The translations under genes and the position numbers were made by a program. From contig NZ_NVWY01000017.1 in the NCBI RefSeq assembly GCF_002733835.1, positions 1 to 51,681 on the forward strand: 51,681 nt of DNA, read 5' to 3'. The first letter of the stretch is position 1. Every line of letters starts with the position of its first letter. The stretch comes from Alcanivorax sp. GTDB taxonomy: Bacteria; Pseudomonadota; Gammaproteobacteria; Pseudomonadales; Alcanivoracaceae. This document shows positions 9,785-18,394 of the stretch, piece by piece. The notes beneath the pieces were generated by a model. That model ran no database searches. It was not told where the DNA came from and saw only the letters and a program-made list of their open reading frames with translations.

Positions 9785-9890
9785 TCCCACCGTTGGCACC
9801 ACCTGTCTGCTCGGTATACATTGTAGATATCCGTCACCCTGGCCTTGGGGGCTAAGATGGCAATATTGGAAATGTGACAGGATTCACAAT

Positions 9891-10517
9891 ATGCACAAAA
9901 TTGCACTGGCTTTACTGGCAAGTTTTTTGCCGGTTGCGGCCAGCTACGCCGATGGCATGGACGCACTGTTCCTCAAGCAGGTTTACGCCAACGGAGGCAA
10001 CACCCTTTATTGTCAGGAGCCCTTCAAGCCCGGTGATCGCATTTCGGTAGAGCAGATTTACGATGAACGCCGACTGGCTCAGCATTTTGGTTGTCGCAGC
10101 AGTCGCCTTTGCGAAAACAATCCGCAATTTGCAGACATTTATAAAGACCGTCACGCCCTCTTCCCTGTCACCCGCCGCGCCGAACTGGATCGCCGTCGCA
10201 CCCTGTTTGGCGACCTGCCTGACACTACGGCAAAAGACAGTAACTGCGGTTACAAACAATCTTTCCAGGTATTCGAGCCACCGGTCAGCGCCAAGGGAGA
10301 CGTAGCCCGGGCCATGCTCTATCTCCACGAACGTTACGAGCTTCCCCTGCTGGGTACCCTGGATATGTACCAACGCTGGAACCAGGAAGACCCGGTCACC
10401 GACGAAGAGCGCCGCCGCAATAACGTGATCGAGCAACTGCAAGGCAACCGTAATCCCTTCATTGACGAGCCCGACCGCGCGCAGAGCCTGCAAGGCAGCT
10501 CACCGTTAATTCCGTAG
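9891..10517 (+). CDS. Secreted endonuclease I family protein, altered active site
   Basis: A 208-residue protein with a signal peptide (cleavage near ASYA-DG). The C-terminal half fits the EndA/Vvn family: GDVARAMLYLHERYELPL and then DPVTDEERRRNNVIEQLQGNRNPFID, the conserved closing block. Family members cut DNA and RNA in the periplasm or outside the cell with an EH pair in an EWEHVVP motif. Here the aligned segment reads ISVEQIYDER, so the catalytic His appears replaced by Gln55. The middle of the protein is also shortened and Cys-containing. It may be inactive or use different chemistry. A strong terminator follows. Confidence 0.8.
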   Translation: MHKIALALLASFLPVAASYADGMDALFLKQVYANGGNTLYCQEPFKPGDRISVEQIYDERRLAQHFGCRSSRLCENNPQFADIYKDRHALFPVTRRAELDRRRTLFGDLPDTTAKDSNCGYKQSFQVFEPPVSAKGDVARAMLYLHERYELPLLGTLDMYQRWNQEDPVTDEERRRNNVIEQLQGNRNPFIDEPDRAQSLQGSSPLIP

Positions 10518-10584
10518 AAGAGTCGCAGCACGCTTCATGCAGCAGGCAACAACACATCGCCTGATAGGCTGCCGTGATGAACCA

Positions 10585-10620
10585 TAAAAAAACCGCACCC
10601 TTGAGGGGGTGCGGTTTTTT
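10585..10620. terminator. Bidirectional rho-independent terminator
   Basis: An A-run is followed by CCGCACCC, the loop TTGA, then GGGGGTGCGG and six T. The A-run and T-run allow termination in both directions, serving the endonuclease I gene and the convergent acyl-CoA dehydrogenase. Confidence 0.92.
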
Positions 10621-10658
10621 AATGCGTGCGGCGTGTTGCGTGCCACATGCAGCGGTCT

Positions 10659-12434
10659 TTAAAACAGATCCGCATCCAGATCCATCATGGTAGCCGCGCC
10701 ACTGTTCAGCTGGGCCGCCAGGGACTGGGCTTTCGGCAAGACACGCTGGAAGTAATACTGGCCGGTAATGCGCTTCGCTTTGACGAAGTCATCATCACGA
10801 CCATCCGTGGCCGCCAGCATCTGGGCCCACAGCCATGCGTAGATCACATAGCCAAAGATATCCAGATACTCCACCGCGCCGGCGCTGATGGCATCCGGGT
10901 TGTCACCGGCCTGGGCCAGCAACGTATCGGTGGAGGACTTCAGCAATGCCAAAGCCGCTTGCAGGTCGTCTTTTACTGCAGCCAGCTGCGCGTTGTCGCC
11001 ATTGGCATCAACCCAGGCCTGGGCATCCGCCAGGAAGGCATCCACGGACTTGCCGCCGTTGCGAGCCACTTTGCGGCCAGCCAGGTCCAGCGCCTGAATG
11101 CCGTTGGTGCCTTCGTAGATCTGGGAAATACGGCAATCACGAACGAACTGTTCCATGCCCCACTCACGGATATAACCGTGACCACCGAACACCTGCTGAC
11201 CGGTGATAGTGGTATCCAGACCACGGTCAGTAAAGAAGGCCTTGGCAATCGGGGTCAACAGCGCCACGCGATCTTCCGCTTTTTTCTTGGCGTCTGCGTC
11301 TTCGCTGAACTTGGAGGTATCCAGCTGCATGCCCACGTAGGCGGCCAGGGCGCGGCCCCCTTCGTTGATGGCACGCATGTTCATCAGCATGCGGCGCACA
11401 TCACCGTGCACGATGATCGGATCCGCCGGCCCGTCAGGGTTTTTCGCGCCGGTGGCGCTGCGGCCCTGCAGGCGTTCGCGGGCGTATTCCACCGCGCTCT
11501 GGTAGCTGGCTTCACCCAGGCCCAGGCCTTGCAGACCAATGGACAGACGCTCGTAGTTCATCATGGTGAACATGCACGCCAGGCCCTGGTTCGGCTCACC
11601 GATAATCCAGCCTTTGGCATCGTCGAAGTTCATCACGCAGGTGGCGGACCCCTTGATGCCCATTTTGTGTTCGATAGAACCACAGGTGGCGCCATTGGCG
11701 TCGCCCGGGTTGTTGTCCGCATCGGGCAGGAATTTGGGCACCAGGAACAGGGAAATGCCCTTGGAGCCCGCCGGCGCGTCCGGCAGCTTGGCCAGCACCA
11801 GGTGGATATGGTTGCCGGTCAGGTCATGCTCGCCGCCGGTGATGAAAATCTTGGTGCCGGTGATGTTGAAGGAACCATCGTCGTTGGGCACGGCCTTGGT
11901 GCGCAGAATGCCCAGGTCAGTACCGGAATGCGGTTCGGTCAGGCACATGGTGCCGCTCCACTCACCACTGTACAGCTTGGGCAGGTACTGGGACTTGAGC
12001 TCTTCGGAGGCGTGGGCGTCTACCGCCAGGCAGGCACCGCTGGTCAGCGCCGGGTACAGGGCAAATGAAGAGCAGGCACTGTGCATCATTTCTTCGAACA
12101 GTACCGCCAGGGATTTGGGCATGCCCTGGCCACCGAATTCCGGGTTACCGGAAAAAGCGCTCCAGCCATTTTCGGCGAAAGTCTTGAACGCGTCCTTGAA
12201 GCCGTCCGGGGTGGTCACTTCCCCGTCGTTCCAGGTACAGCCCTGCTCATCGCTGTTGCGATTCAGCGGAAACAGCAGCCCTTCGGTCATTTTGCCCGCT
12301 TCTTCCAGAATGGCATCGGACAAATCCTGAGTCACCTCTGCGGTGGCCGGCATGGAGGCCCAGAGCTGATCCGCTTTGAACACATCGTTGAGAACAAAAC
12401 GCATGTCCTCGAGGGGGGCTTTATAGGTCGCCAT
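10659..12434 (-). CDS. Acyl-CoA dehydrogenase, long FadE-like form (copy 1)
   Basis: A 591-residue flavoenzyme of the acyl-CoA dehydrogenase superfamily, the group with an N-terminal extension (MATYKAPLEDMRFVL) and an extra C-terminal domain. It catalyses the first step of fatty-acid beta-oxidation, alpha,beta-dehydrogenation of acyl-CoA with FAD. Visible motifs are MCLTEPHSGTDLG (flavin site), GIKGSATCVMNF, GGHGYIREWGMEQ and IYEGTNGIQALDL, where the Glu is the expected catalytic base. The ATG at 12434 follows GGGAG; the open frame extends upstream without family similarity. It is a paralogue of the gene at 16289-18085. Chain-length preference cannot be read from the sequence. Confidence 0.94.
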   Translation of the reverse strand: MATYKAPLEDMRFVLNDVFKADQLWASMPATAEVTQDLSDAILEEAGKMTEGLLFPLNRNSDEQGCTWNDGEVTTPDGFKDAFKTFAENGWSAFSGNPEFGGQGMPKSLAVLFEEMMHSACSSFALYPALTSGACLAVDAHASEELKSQYLPKLYSGEWSGTMCLTEPHSGTDLGILRTKAVPNDDGSFNITGTKIFITGGEHDLTGNHIHLVLAKLPDAPAGSKGISLFLVPKFLPDADNNPGDANGATCGSIEHKMGIKGSATCVMNFDDAKGWIIGEPNQGLACMFTMMNYERLSIGLQGLGLGEASYQSAVEYARERLQGRSATGAKNPDGPADPIIVHGDVRRMLMNMRAINEGGRALAAYVGMQLDTSKFSEDADAKKKAEDRVALLTPIAKAFFTDRGLDTTITGQQVFGGHGYIREWGMEQFVRDCRISQIYEGTNGIQALDLAGRKVARNGGKSVDAFLADAQAWVDANGDNAQLAAVKDDLQAALALLKSSTDTLLAQAGDNPDAISAGAVEYLDIFGYVIYAWLWAQMLAATDGRDDDFVKAKRITGQYYFQRVLPKAQSLAAQLNSGAATMMDLDADLF

Positions 12435-12705
12435 TTGCACATCTCCCGAAAGTTGGCAGGGTGCGAATTTTAGGCAGCCCGGCGGCCGGGTTACAGACTT
12501 ATTTGTGACCCGGCGTTCATGTCGCACATCCCGCCGTGTCACTGCGCTTCCAGCCGTCCTGCTACCCAGCAGGAGCGAGGCGCGATTCCGGCAGTCAATA
12601 TCGCAGAGTTTCAAACAGAAACAAGACTCCCGTAACGCATTAATTTGGTGCACTATAGTGCACCAAATTAATGCGACCAATTCTCCTAACGCTCAGGAGC
12701 CCCTT
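12435..12705. promoter_or_regulatory. Divergent control region between acyl-CoA dehydrogenase and gdhA
   Basis: A 271-bp region. It holds the word TATTTGTGACCCG at 12500-12512, also present upstream of the second dehydrogenase; a small CCTGCT/AGCAGG hairpin at 12558-12573; and the 40-bp palindrome at 12636-12675. No clear -35/-10 pair is assigned. Confidence 0.6.
12636..12675. promoter_or_regulatory. Perfect 40-bp palindrome upstream of gdhA
   Basis: CGCATTAATTTGGTGCACTA is followed directly by its exact reverse complement, with no loop. It ends 30 bp before the gdhA ATG, close to where a promoter or operator would act. It has no T-run, so it is a poor terminator. The GGTGCAC/GTGCACC core recalls NtrC half-sites, but the spacing differs. 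A dimeric or tetrameric repressor site is the likeliest reading. Confidence 0.7.
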
Positions 12706-14043
12706 ATGCCATCAGGGTTACAGAACTTTCTCCAGCACATAAAACAACGAGATCCAGAACAAACCGTTTTCCATCAGGCCAGCGAAGAAGTCTTGCGCTC
12801 TCTCTGGCCGTTTCTGGAACAAAACCCCAAATATCGCTCCATGGGGCTGCTGGAAAGGCTCGTGGAGCCTGAACGGGTCATCCAATTCAGGGTGGCATGG
12901 CAGGATGATGATGGGCAGGTTCATGTCAATCGCGGCTATCGGGTGCAGATGAACAGCGCTATCGGCCCCTACAAAGGCGGGCTGCGTTTCCACCCGTCGG
13001 TCAACCTGGGCATTCTCAAATTTCTCGCCTTCGAGCAGACTTTCAAAAATTCGCTAACTTCCCTGCCCATGGGCTCCGGCAAGGGCGGCGCCGATTTTGA
13101 CCCCAAAGGCAAATCTGACGCCGAAATCATGCGCTTTTGCCAAGCGTTTATCGCCGAGCTGTTCCGCCACATTGGTCCGAACCTGGATATCCCTGCCGGG
13201 GATATCGGCGTCGGCGCCCGGGAAGTGGGCTACATGTTTGGCATGTATAAAAAACTCACCAATGAATTCACCGGCACCTTTACCGGGAAGGGCTTCGCCT
13301 TCGGCGGTTCACGAATCCGCCCGGAAGCCACCGGTTATGGCTGCGTGTATTTCGTTGAGGAGATGATGAAAACCCGCCATAGCGGGCTGGAAGGAAAACA
13401 GACATTGATTTCCGGCTCCGGCAATGTAGCCCAGTTTGCCGCCAGAAAGGTACTGGATCTGGGAGGCAAGGTGCTCACTCTTTCCGACTCCAGCGGCACC
13501 CTGTTTTTCCCACAGGGAATGACAGAAGAAGACCTGCTTTATATTGCCGAGCTGAAGAATGAGCGCCGGGCACGGCTCAGCGAAGCCAGCAAGGATCTGG
13601 ATGTTGAATATCTGGAAGGCCAGCGCCCATGGCACATCCCCTGCGATATCGCCCTGCCATGCGCGACCCAGAATGAACTGGACGGCGATAACGCCCGCAC
13701 CCTGATCAAGAATAATTGCCAGGTGGTTGCCGAAGGCGCCAACATGCCTTGCACCCTCGAAGCCATGGATATTTTCCGCGACGCCGACACCCTGTTTGCT
13801 CCGGGCAAGGCGGCCAATGCCGGAGGGGTTACGGTATCCGGGCTGGAAATGAGTCAGAACAGCTTGCGCTTGAACTGGACGTCCGGCGAAGTGGACGAGA
13901 AACTGCATTCAATCATGCAGCGCATCCACCACTCCTGCCTCGAGTACGGAAAAGTCGACGGCACTACCGACTATGTTCGGGGTGCGAATATCGCCGGTTT
14001 TGTCAAAGTGGCTGATGCCATGCTGGCACAAGGTGTGGTGTAG
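12706..14043 (+). CDS. gdhA: NADP-type glutamate dehydrogenase
   Basis: A 445-residue hexameric-type glutamate dehydrogenase, the usual length of GdhA. It interconverts 2-oxoglutarate plus ammonium and glutamate in the cytosol. Substrate-site motifs are GPYKGGLRFHPSV and PMGSGKGGADFDPKGKS, with IPAGDIGVGAREVGY after them. The dinucleotide fold follows with SGSGNVAQFAARK; Ser residues at the end of the second strand (TLSDSSG) fit NADP use. The ATG at 12706 has AGGAG six bases upstream; an in-frame GTG further up would put the palindrome inside the coding region and is unlikely. Regulation is probably through the 40-bp palindrome. Confidence 0.95.
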   Translation: MPSGLQNFLQHIKQRDPEQTVFHQASEEVLRSLWPFLEQNPKYRSMGLLERLVEPERVIQFRVAWQDDDGQVHVNRGYRVQMNSAIGPYKGGLRFHPSVNLGILKFLAFEQTFKNSLTSLPMGSGKGGADFDPKGKSDAEIMRFCQAFIAELFRHIGPNLDIPAGDIGVGAREVGYMFGMYKKLTNEFTGTFTGKGFAFGGSRIRPEATGYGCVYFVEEMMKTRHSGLEGKQTLISGSGNVAQFAARKVLDLGGKVLTLSDSSGTLFFPQGMTEEDLLYIAELKNERRARLSEASKDLDVEYLEGQRPWHIPCDIALPCATQNELDGDNARTLIKNNCQVVAEGANMPCTLEAMDIFRDADTLFAPGKAANAGGVTVSGLEMSQNSLRLNWTSGEVDEKLHSIMQRIHHSCLEYGKVDGTTDYVRGANIAGFVKVADAMLAQGVV

Positions 14044-14059
14044 CAGACCCCCAGCAGAC

Positions 14060-14098
14060 ACAACCAGGCTCGCCGGCGTTACCGGCCAGCCTGGTTGT
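14060..14098. terminator. Hairpin between convergent gdhA and ybaN
   Basis: ACAACCAGGCT pairs with AGCCTGGTTGT (11-bp arms) around an inner CCGG-rich loop, and is followed by a short T-rich stretch. The right arm overlaps the 3' end of the convergent ybaN-like gene. Confidence 0.75.
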
Positions 14099-14480
14099 CT
14101 TTGTGCTCGAGATTCGCGGCTAGCGGCTCCGGCCGCGCCCACAGCCAACTGGCAGTCAGCGCCAATATCGCCGGCACCCCCAACTTCACGGCCAGATGGG
14201 CACCGGAAAAAGCAATAATCACCACGCTGAGCAACATCATCGCCGAAGCTGCGCACTTGGCACGGCGCGATACCGCGCCCTGCTCACGCCAATCGCGGAT
14301 GCTCGGACCGTATTTCGGATGCTCCAGCAGCCAGGCTTCCAGCCGGGGCCAGCCGCGGGTTCCCGCCCAGGCGGCCACCAGCAGAAACGGCACCGTGGGC
14401 AGACCGGGAATCACCACACCGACCATGCCCAGGGCCACACACAATACCGCCAGCAATCGCCAGGCAATGATTTTGATCAT
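14079..14480 (-). CDS. YbaN/DUF454 family inner-membrane protein
   Basis: A 133-residue protein with the DUF454 pattern: an N-terminal hydrophobic segment with GMVGVVIPGLPTVPFLLVAAWAGTRGWPRLEAWLLEHPKYGP, then two closely spaced hydrophobic segments (about 78-112). Members are small inner-membrane proteins of unknown function, often found near lipid or heme genes. It is convergent with gdhA, with which it shares a hairpin, and stands alone on its strand. Confidence 0.88.
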   Translation of the reverse strand: MIKIIAWRLLAVLCVALGMVGVVIPGLPTVPFLLVAAWAGTRGWPRLEAWLLEHPKYGPSIRDWREQGAVSRRAKCAASAMMLLSVVIIAFSGAHLAVKLGVPAILALTASWLWARPEPLAANLEHKDNQAGR

Positions 14481-14538
14481 TGCTCACACTCCTGAATCAT
14501 TGCTACAGCATGCACCAGCAAGGCCTGCATTGAAAAAG

Positions 14539-14570
14539 GCGCCAGACGCCAAATGCCTGACGCCTGACGT
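14539..14570. repeat. Intergenic repeat, copy 1 (GACGCC-AATGCCTGACGC type)
   Basis: GCGCCAGACGCCAAATGCCT continuing TGACGCCTGACGT. Related copies occur at 32291-32324 and 43611-43640, all between genes. The shared order is GACGCC, one or two bases, AATGCCTG, then a GACGC. This looks like a genome-wide intergenic repeat family. Confidence 0.6.
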
Positions 14571-14589
14571 CAACGAGCGACGACGAAAT

Positions 14590-16107
14590 CTAGTGAGCCT
14601 CGGAACCACTGGCTGCGGGCAATTCTCCGTCCTGAGGGGCGGTATGGGCATCCCCGGTAGCGCCAGCCAGTCCACTGGCCGCTTCAAGACGCTGCTTGAG
14701 CATCGCAACCGGAATAGTCTCGCCATTGAGCACCACCTCATCACCACTGGCGTTGAGTACACTGCTCCAACGATCACCCTGCTGAACCACCAGCCCCTGG
14801 GCAGCCAAACCGGGCAGCCGCATGGCTAACGGCGGCGGAATCACGGCTTGATTCATATCCACCTGCACAGAGACATCCAGCATCTGGTTCATTTGCTGCT
14901 CGTTGAGCGCCTGCAGCTCCTGTAACGGCAAATTACGGCCCTCAAGCCCAAGATAACGGGTACGGGCATCCAGACTGAGCTGGCGCTCATCCGCATTGTC
15001 CACCAGCAATTGCATGGCCAGGCGGCTGTCACCGGGGTGCAGCAACTGTTCCCCGATCACCGTCATCATTTCGTCAATCAGCGTCTTGATTCTGGCAACC
15101 GTTTCCTGCGGATCCGCTGGCTCACTGTTGGCCATGGCTCCCAGCAGCATGTTGGTTTGCAGCTGGTCCAGCTCGTTGTTGAGGGCGTTGACCTTGATTA
15201 ACGCCTGCTTGTCCAGACCGGCGTAATTCATGCCCAGGTAAGCACTATCCATCGGCAAGGGCACCATGGCACCGATAACGTTATCCACCCACAGGCCACT
15301 TTTACCGGCCAGCGTGTCACCGTCATCCTGGCTGCTGCCCTGCAGGGTAAAATCGAACCCCAGCAGCGGCAGGTCATTCTGCGCATATACCAGCCCCTTG
15401 CCGTGCAGGTTCATGTCGGTCAGCGGCAGAGCGTCGCCTAGCATATCCACCACATCCACCGAGCCGGTCAGCGATTCAATCGCCATTTGCCCCTGTGGTG
15501 CATTGATATTCAGCCCCTTGAGCGTCACAAAGCTGTTCACCGGGTAGCCCTCAATATTCGGGCGATGCACGTCCACCTGCAGCTGCTCCAGCACGACCTT
15601 GCCCATGGGCGAATCCAGATCGACCGGGGCAAGCGCGACCCGAATACGGACGCTGCCATCAAAGCCAAAGAAACTGTTTCCGACGAGAGGCTCCTGGCCC
15701 TGAAACAGTTGCTCGACCAGCGCCATGCCCTCCGGCGGCAAGGCCGACAGGTCCAGTACTTCCCGGGTGCTGGCCAGGCCCAGCTTTAACCCTTCATCGG
15801 TGAAAGCCAGCGGGCCATGATGGATGGTGCTCAACGAACAAACCTGACCGGACAGCGCCGCCGCTTGCGGCATGGTCGCCAGCTCTCCCTGAATGATCAG
15901 GCAGGTATGCGCGCTGGAGGAGAACAGACCCCGCTCGTAACGCACCACATCCAGCAAGATATCCTTCTGCCCCGGCAGTATTTCCATCTTCGCGACTTCA
16001 TCGCGGACCACCTGCTCAACCCGCAAGCCCACATAAAAGGTAGCCGCCAGCCATGCCACTACCGGCAGTACAACCAGCACCACAACCAGTGCGAGTCCTT
16101 TTTTCAT
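14590..16107 (-). CDS. DUF945 (YdgA-type) family protein
   Basis: A 505-residue protein with a single N-terminal hydrophobic anchor (MKKGLALVVVLVVLPVVAWLAATFYVG) and a long periplasmic part, matching the layout of the YdgA/DUF945 family. The function of the family is not established. The ATG at 16107 is preceded by GGGGGAAG; a longer in-frame start upstream adds 16 residues before the anchor and is less likely. The C-terminus is Ala/Gly/Glu-rich and disordered. It follows the second acyl-CoA dehydrogenase on the same strand, but a terminator separates the two. Confidence 0.8.
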   Translation of the reverse strand: MKKGLALVVVLVVLPVVAWLAATFYVGLRVEQVVRDEVAKMEILPGQKDILLDVVRYERGLFSSSAHTCLIIQGELATMPQAAALSGQVCSLSTIHHGPLAFTDEGLKLGLASTREVLDLSALPPEGMALVEQLFQGQEPLVGNSFFGFDGSVRIRVALAPVDLDSPMGKVVLEQLQVDVHRPNIEGYPVNSFVTLKGLNINAPQGQMAIESLTGSVDVVDMLGDALPLTDMNLHGKGLVYAQNDLPLLGFDFTLQGSSQDDGDTLAGKSGLWVDNVIGAMVPLPMDSAYLGMNYAGLDKQALIKVNALNNELDQLQTNMLLGAMANSEPADPQETVARIKTLIDEMMTVIGEQLLHPGDSRLAMQLLVDNADERQLSLDARTRYLGLEGRNLPLQELQALNEQQMNQMLDVSVQVDMNQAVIPPPLAMRLPGLAAQGLVVQQGDRWSSVLNASGDEVVLNGETIPVAMLKQRLEAASGLAGATGDAHTAPQDGELPAASGSEAH

Positions 16108-16240
16108 GGGTCTTCCCCCTTCGTCCTTGTTACCCCGTTTTTTGAAGTGCATCACTATAGCGGAAAAACACAGGGAGTAACGATCAACCCGCCAACCACC
16201 TCAAGCGCGTTCCGCGTTGCCCTGAACCCAAAAAAGAAAC

Positions 16241-16275
16241 AAAAAAAAGCCCGCCATGAGAGGCGGGCTTTTTTC
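16241..16275. terminator. Rho-independent terminator after acyl-CoA dehydrogenase 2
   Basis: An A-run leads into AAGCCCGCC, a loop of six bases, GGCGGGCTT and a run of T. The stem is perfect and flanked by A and T tracts on both sides. On the minus strand it ends the acyl-CoA dehydrogenase gene. Confidence 0.93.
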
Positions 16276-16288
16276 TCTACAGGAAAGA

Positions 16289-18085
16289 TCAGAATGCAAA
16301 GTGCTCAGCATCCAGATCCATCATGCAATCCAGACCACCTTCGATGGCGCCTTTATGGCCAGCCACGCGCGGCAGGATACGCTTGAAGTAGAAGCGTGCA
16401 GTGCTGATCTTGGCCTTGTAGAAGTCCTCGTCACCGGCACCGGATTCCAGTGCGGCGTGGGCCACAGAAGCCATACGGGCCCACAGGTAAGCCAGGGTCA
16501 CGTAGCCGGAGTACATCAGGTAATCCACAGAGGCGGCACCCACGTATTCCGGGTTCTGCATGGCCTGCATGCCGATGGCCTGAGTCAGCTCGCCCCATTC
16601 CTTGTTGTAGCCGGCCAGCGGCTCCAGGAATTCTTTCAGGTCCGCATTGTCGCCATTGGCTTCACAGAACTGGTGCACGATCTTGGTGAAGTTACGCAGG
16701 GCCTGACCCTGAGTCATCATCACCTTGCGGCCCAGCAGATCCAGTGCCTGGATGCCGGTGGTGCCTTCGTACAGGGTGGAGATACGGGCATCACGTACGT
16801 TCTGCTCCATGCCCCACTCACGGATAAAGCCGTGGCCACCGTAGATCTGTACACCGTGGTTGGCCGCTTCCAGACCGGCTTCGGTAATGAAAGCCTTGGC
16901 GATCGGCGTCAGCAGCGCCATCAGATCGTCGGCTTCTTTACGGGCGGCTTCGTCTTTCTCCAGCTTCACCTTGTCACCCAGCTGGGCACACAGGTAAACC
17001 AGTGCACGACCGCCTTCAGCGAAAGACTTGGAGGTCAGCAGCATGCGACGTACGTCCGGGTGAACGATGATCGGATCCGCCGGGCCTTCCGGGTTTTTCG
17101 GGCCGGACAGGCTACGCATGGCCAGACGGTCCTTGGCGTAGGTCAGACCACCCTGGAAACCGATTTCAGCGTGGGCAACACCCTGAATGGCCGTGCCCAG
17201 ACGGGCAAAGTTCATGAAGGTGAACATGCAGTTCAGGCCCTTGTTCTCCGGCCCGATCAGGTAGCCCTTGGCACCGTCGAAGTTCATTACGCAGGTAGCG
17301 GACGCCTTGATACCCATCTTGTGTTCGATGGAACCACAGGTCACCGCATTCCGCTCGCCCACACTGCCGTTACCGTCGGTGAGGAACTTGGGCACGATGA
17401 ACAGGGAAATGCCCTTGGTACCTTTCGGCGCACCCGGCAGACGAGCCAGAACGATATGGACGATGTTCTCTGCCATATCGTGCTCACCTGCAGAGATGAA
17501 GATCTTGGTGCCAGTGATGCTGAAGGAGCCGTCGCCGTTGGGCTCAGCCTTGGACTTGAGGATACCCAGGTCGGAACCACAGCTTGGCTCGGTCAGGCAC
17601 ATGGTGCCAGTCCATTCACCGCTGGTCAGCTTGGGCAGGTAAGCCTGCTTCTGCTCGTCGGTACCGTGCTCTTCGATGGTCGCCACCGCACCGTGGGACA
17701 GGCCCGGGTACATGCTCCAGGACCAGTTGGCAGAACCGGTCATTTCAGAAATCGCGATGCCAGCAGAACCGGGCAGGCCCTGGCCGCCGAATTCCGGGTC
17801 GCCGCCCATGGCCGGCCAGCCGCCTTCCACGTATTTGCTATAGGCTTCTTTAAAGCCTTTGGGCGTGGTTACCACACCGTTATCGAAACCACAGCCTTCC
17901 TCATCACCGGAACGGTTCAGGGGAGCCAGCTCGTTTTCGGAGAACTTGGCGCCTTCTTCCAGGAAAGCATTCAGCAGTTCGCTGTTGATGTCTTCCAGAC
18001 CCAGGCTGGCGTAGTGGCCATCCAGGTCCAGCACTTCATTCAGTACAAAGCGCATATCGCGCAGGGGAGCCTTGTAATCCGGCAT
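16289..18085 (-). CDS. Acyl-CoA dehydrogenase, long FadE-like form (copy 2)
   Basis: A 598-residue paralogue of the 10659-12434 gene with the same domain plan: N-terminal extension MPDYKAPLRDMRFVLNEV, flavin-site MCLTEPSCGSDLGIL, GIKASATCVMNFDGAKGYLIG, GGHGFIREWGMEQ and the catalytic region LYEGTTGIQALDLLGRK. The pair probably covers different acyl chain lengths in beta-oxidation; which enzyme takes which cannot be told here. The ATG at 18085 follows GGGAG. The gene is set apart by a terminator downstream and a 309-bp upstream region holding two PsrA-type boxes, which suggests induction by long-chain fatty acids. Confidence 0.94.
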   Translation of the reverse strand: MPDYKAPLRDMRFVLNEVLDLDGHYASLGLEDINSELLNAFLEEGAKFSENELAPLNRSGDEEGCGFDNGVVTTPKGFKEAYSKYVEGGWPAMGGDPEFGGQGLPGSAGIAISEMTGSANWSWSMYPGLSHGAVATIEEHGTDEQKQAYLPKLTSGEWTGTMCLTEPSCGSDLGILKSKAEPNGDGSFSITGTKIFISAGEHDMAENIVHIVLARLPGAPKGTKGISLFIVPKFLTDGNGSVGERNAVTCGSIEHKMGIKASATCVMNFDGAKGYLIGPENKGLNCMFTFMNFARLGTAIQGVAHAEIGFQGGLTYAKDRLAMRSLSGPKNPEGPADPIIVHPDVRRMLLTSKSFAEGGRALVYLCAQLGDKVKLEKDEAARKEADDLMALLTPIAKAFITEAGLEAANHGVQIYGGHGFIREWGMEQNVRDARISTLYEGTTGIQALDLLGRKVMMTQGQALRNFTKIVHQFCEANGDNADLKEFLEPLAGYNKEWGELTQAIGMQAMQNPEYVGAASVDYLMYSGYVTLAYLWARMASVAHAALESGAGDEDFYKAKISTARFYFKRILPRVAGHKGAIEGGLDCMMDLDAEHFAF

Positions 18086-18394
18086 CTCAAATCTCCCTTA
18101 AATTACCGGTGACAATGAGGCGGGCCGCGGCTCGCCAGTGTTGGGGGAGTCTCTGTAGTACTCCTTGGGACGCTAATCTTAGGTCAGGGCTCCAGCACGT
18201 CTCCAGCCCTATTTGTGACCCGCAAGTCAAACAAGCGTTTGAAACTACCGTTTGCCCGCTAACTGCTTTTTTTTAAAGGTCTTTTCCCGGCAACCGTAAA
18301 AGAGTACCGATATGCCTATGATGCCCTCTCAACCCCCTCGGGTTTCGGTATACTCGCGGAATTACGGTTTAACGGCCTGTTAAGGAATAGTGAA
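18086..18394. promoter_or_regulatory. Divergent control region, acyl-CoA dehydrogenase 2 / trm112
   Basis: 309 bp without a gene. It contains the word TATTTGTGACCCG at 18210-18222 shared with the other dehydrogenase promoter, the overlapping PsrA-like boxes at 18228-18254, and AAGGAA ahead of the trm112-like start. Nothing else recognisable. Confidence 0.6.
18228..18254. promoter_or_regulatory. Two overlapping PsrA-type operators
   Basis: CAAAC-AAGC-GTTTG at 18228-18241 and GAAAC-TACC-GTTTG at 18241-18254 both match the Pseudomonas PsrA consensus (G/C)AAAC-N2-4-GTTT(G/C). PsrA is a TetR-type repressor released by long-chain fatty acids that controls beta-oxidation genes. The sites lie about 145-170 bp upstream of the acyl-CoA dehydrogenase start. 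Confidence 0.65.

Noticed and set aside
10626..12068. Long open frame antisense to acyl-CoA dehydrogenase 1
   Set aside because: It has no recognisable domain and mirrors the high-GC codon pattern of the real gene on the other strand.
12646..12665. NtrC binding site in the gdhA palindrome
   Set aside because: Half-sites GGTGCAC/GTGCACC are in the opposite arrangement and closer together than in the NtrC consensus.
16256..18112. Long open frame antisense to acyl-CoA dehydrogenase 2
   Set aside because: Same reason; it resembles the antisense frame of the paralogue only because the two real genes are homologous.
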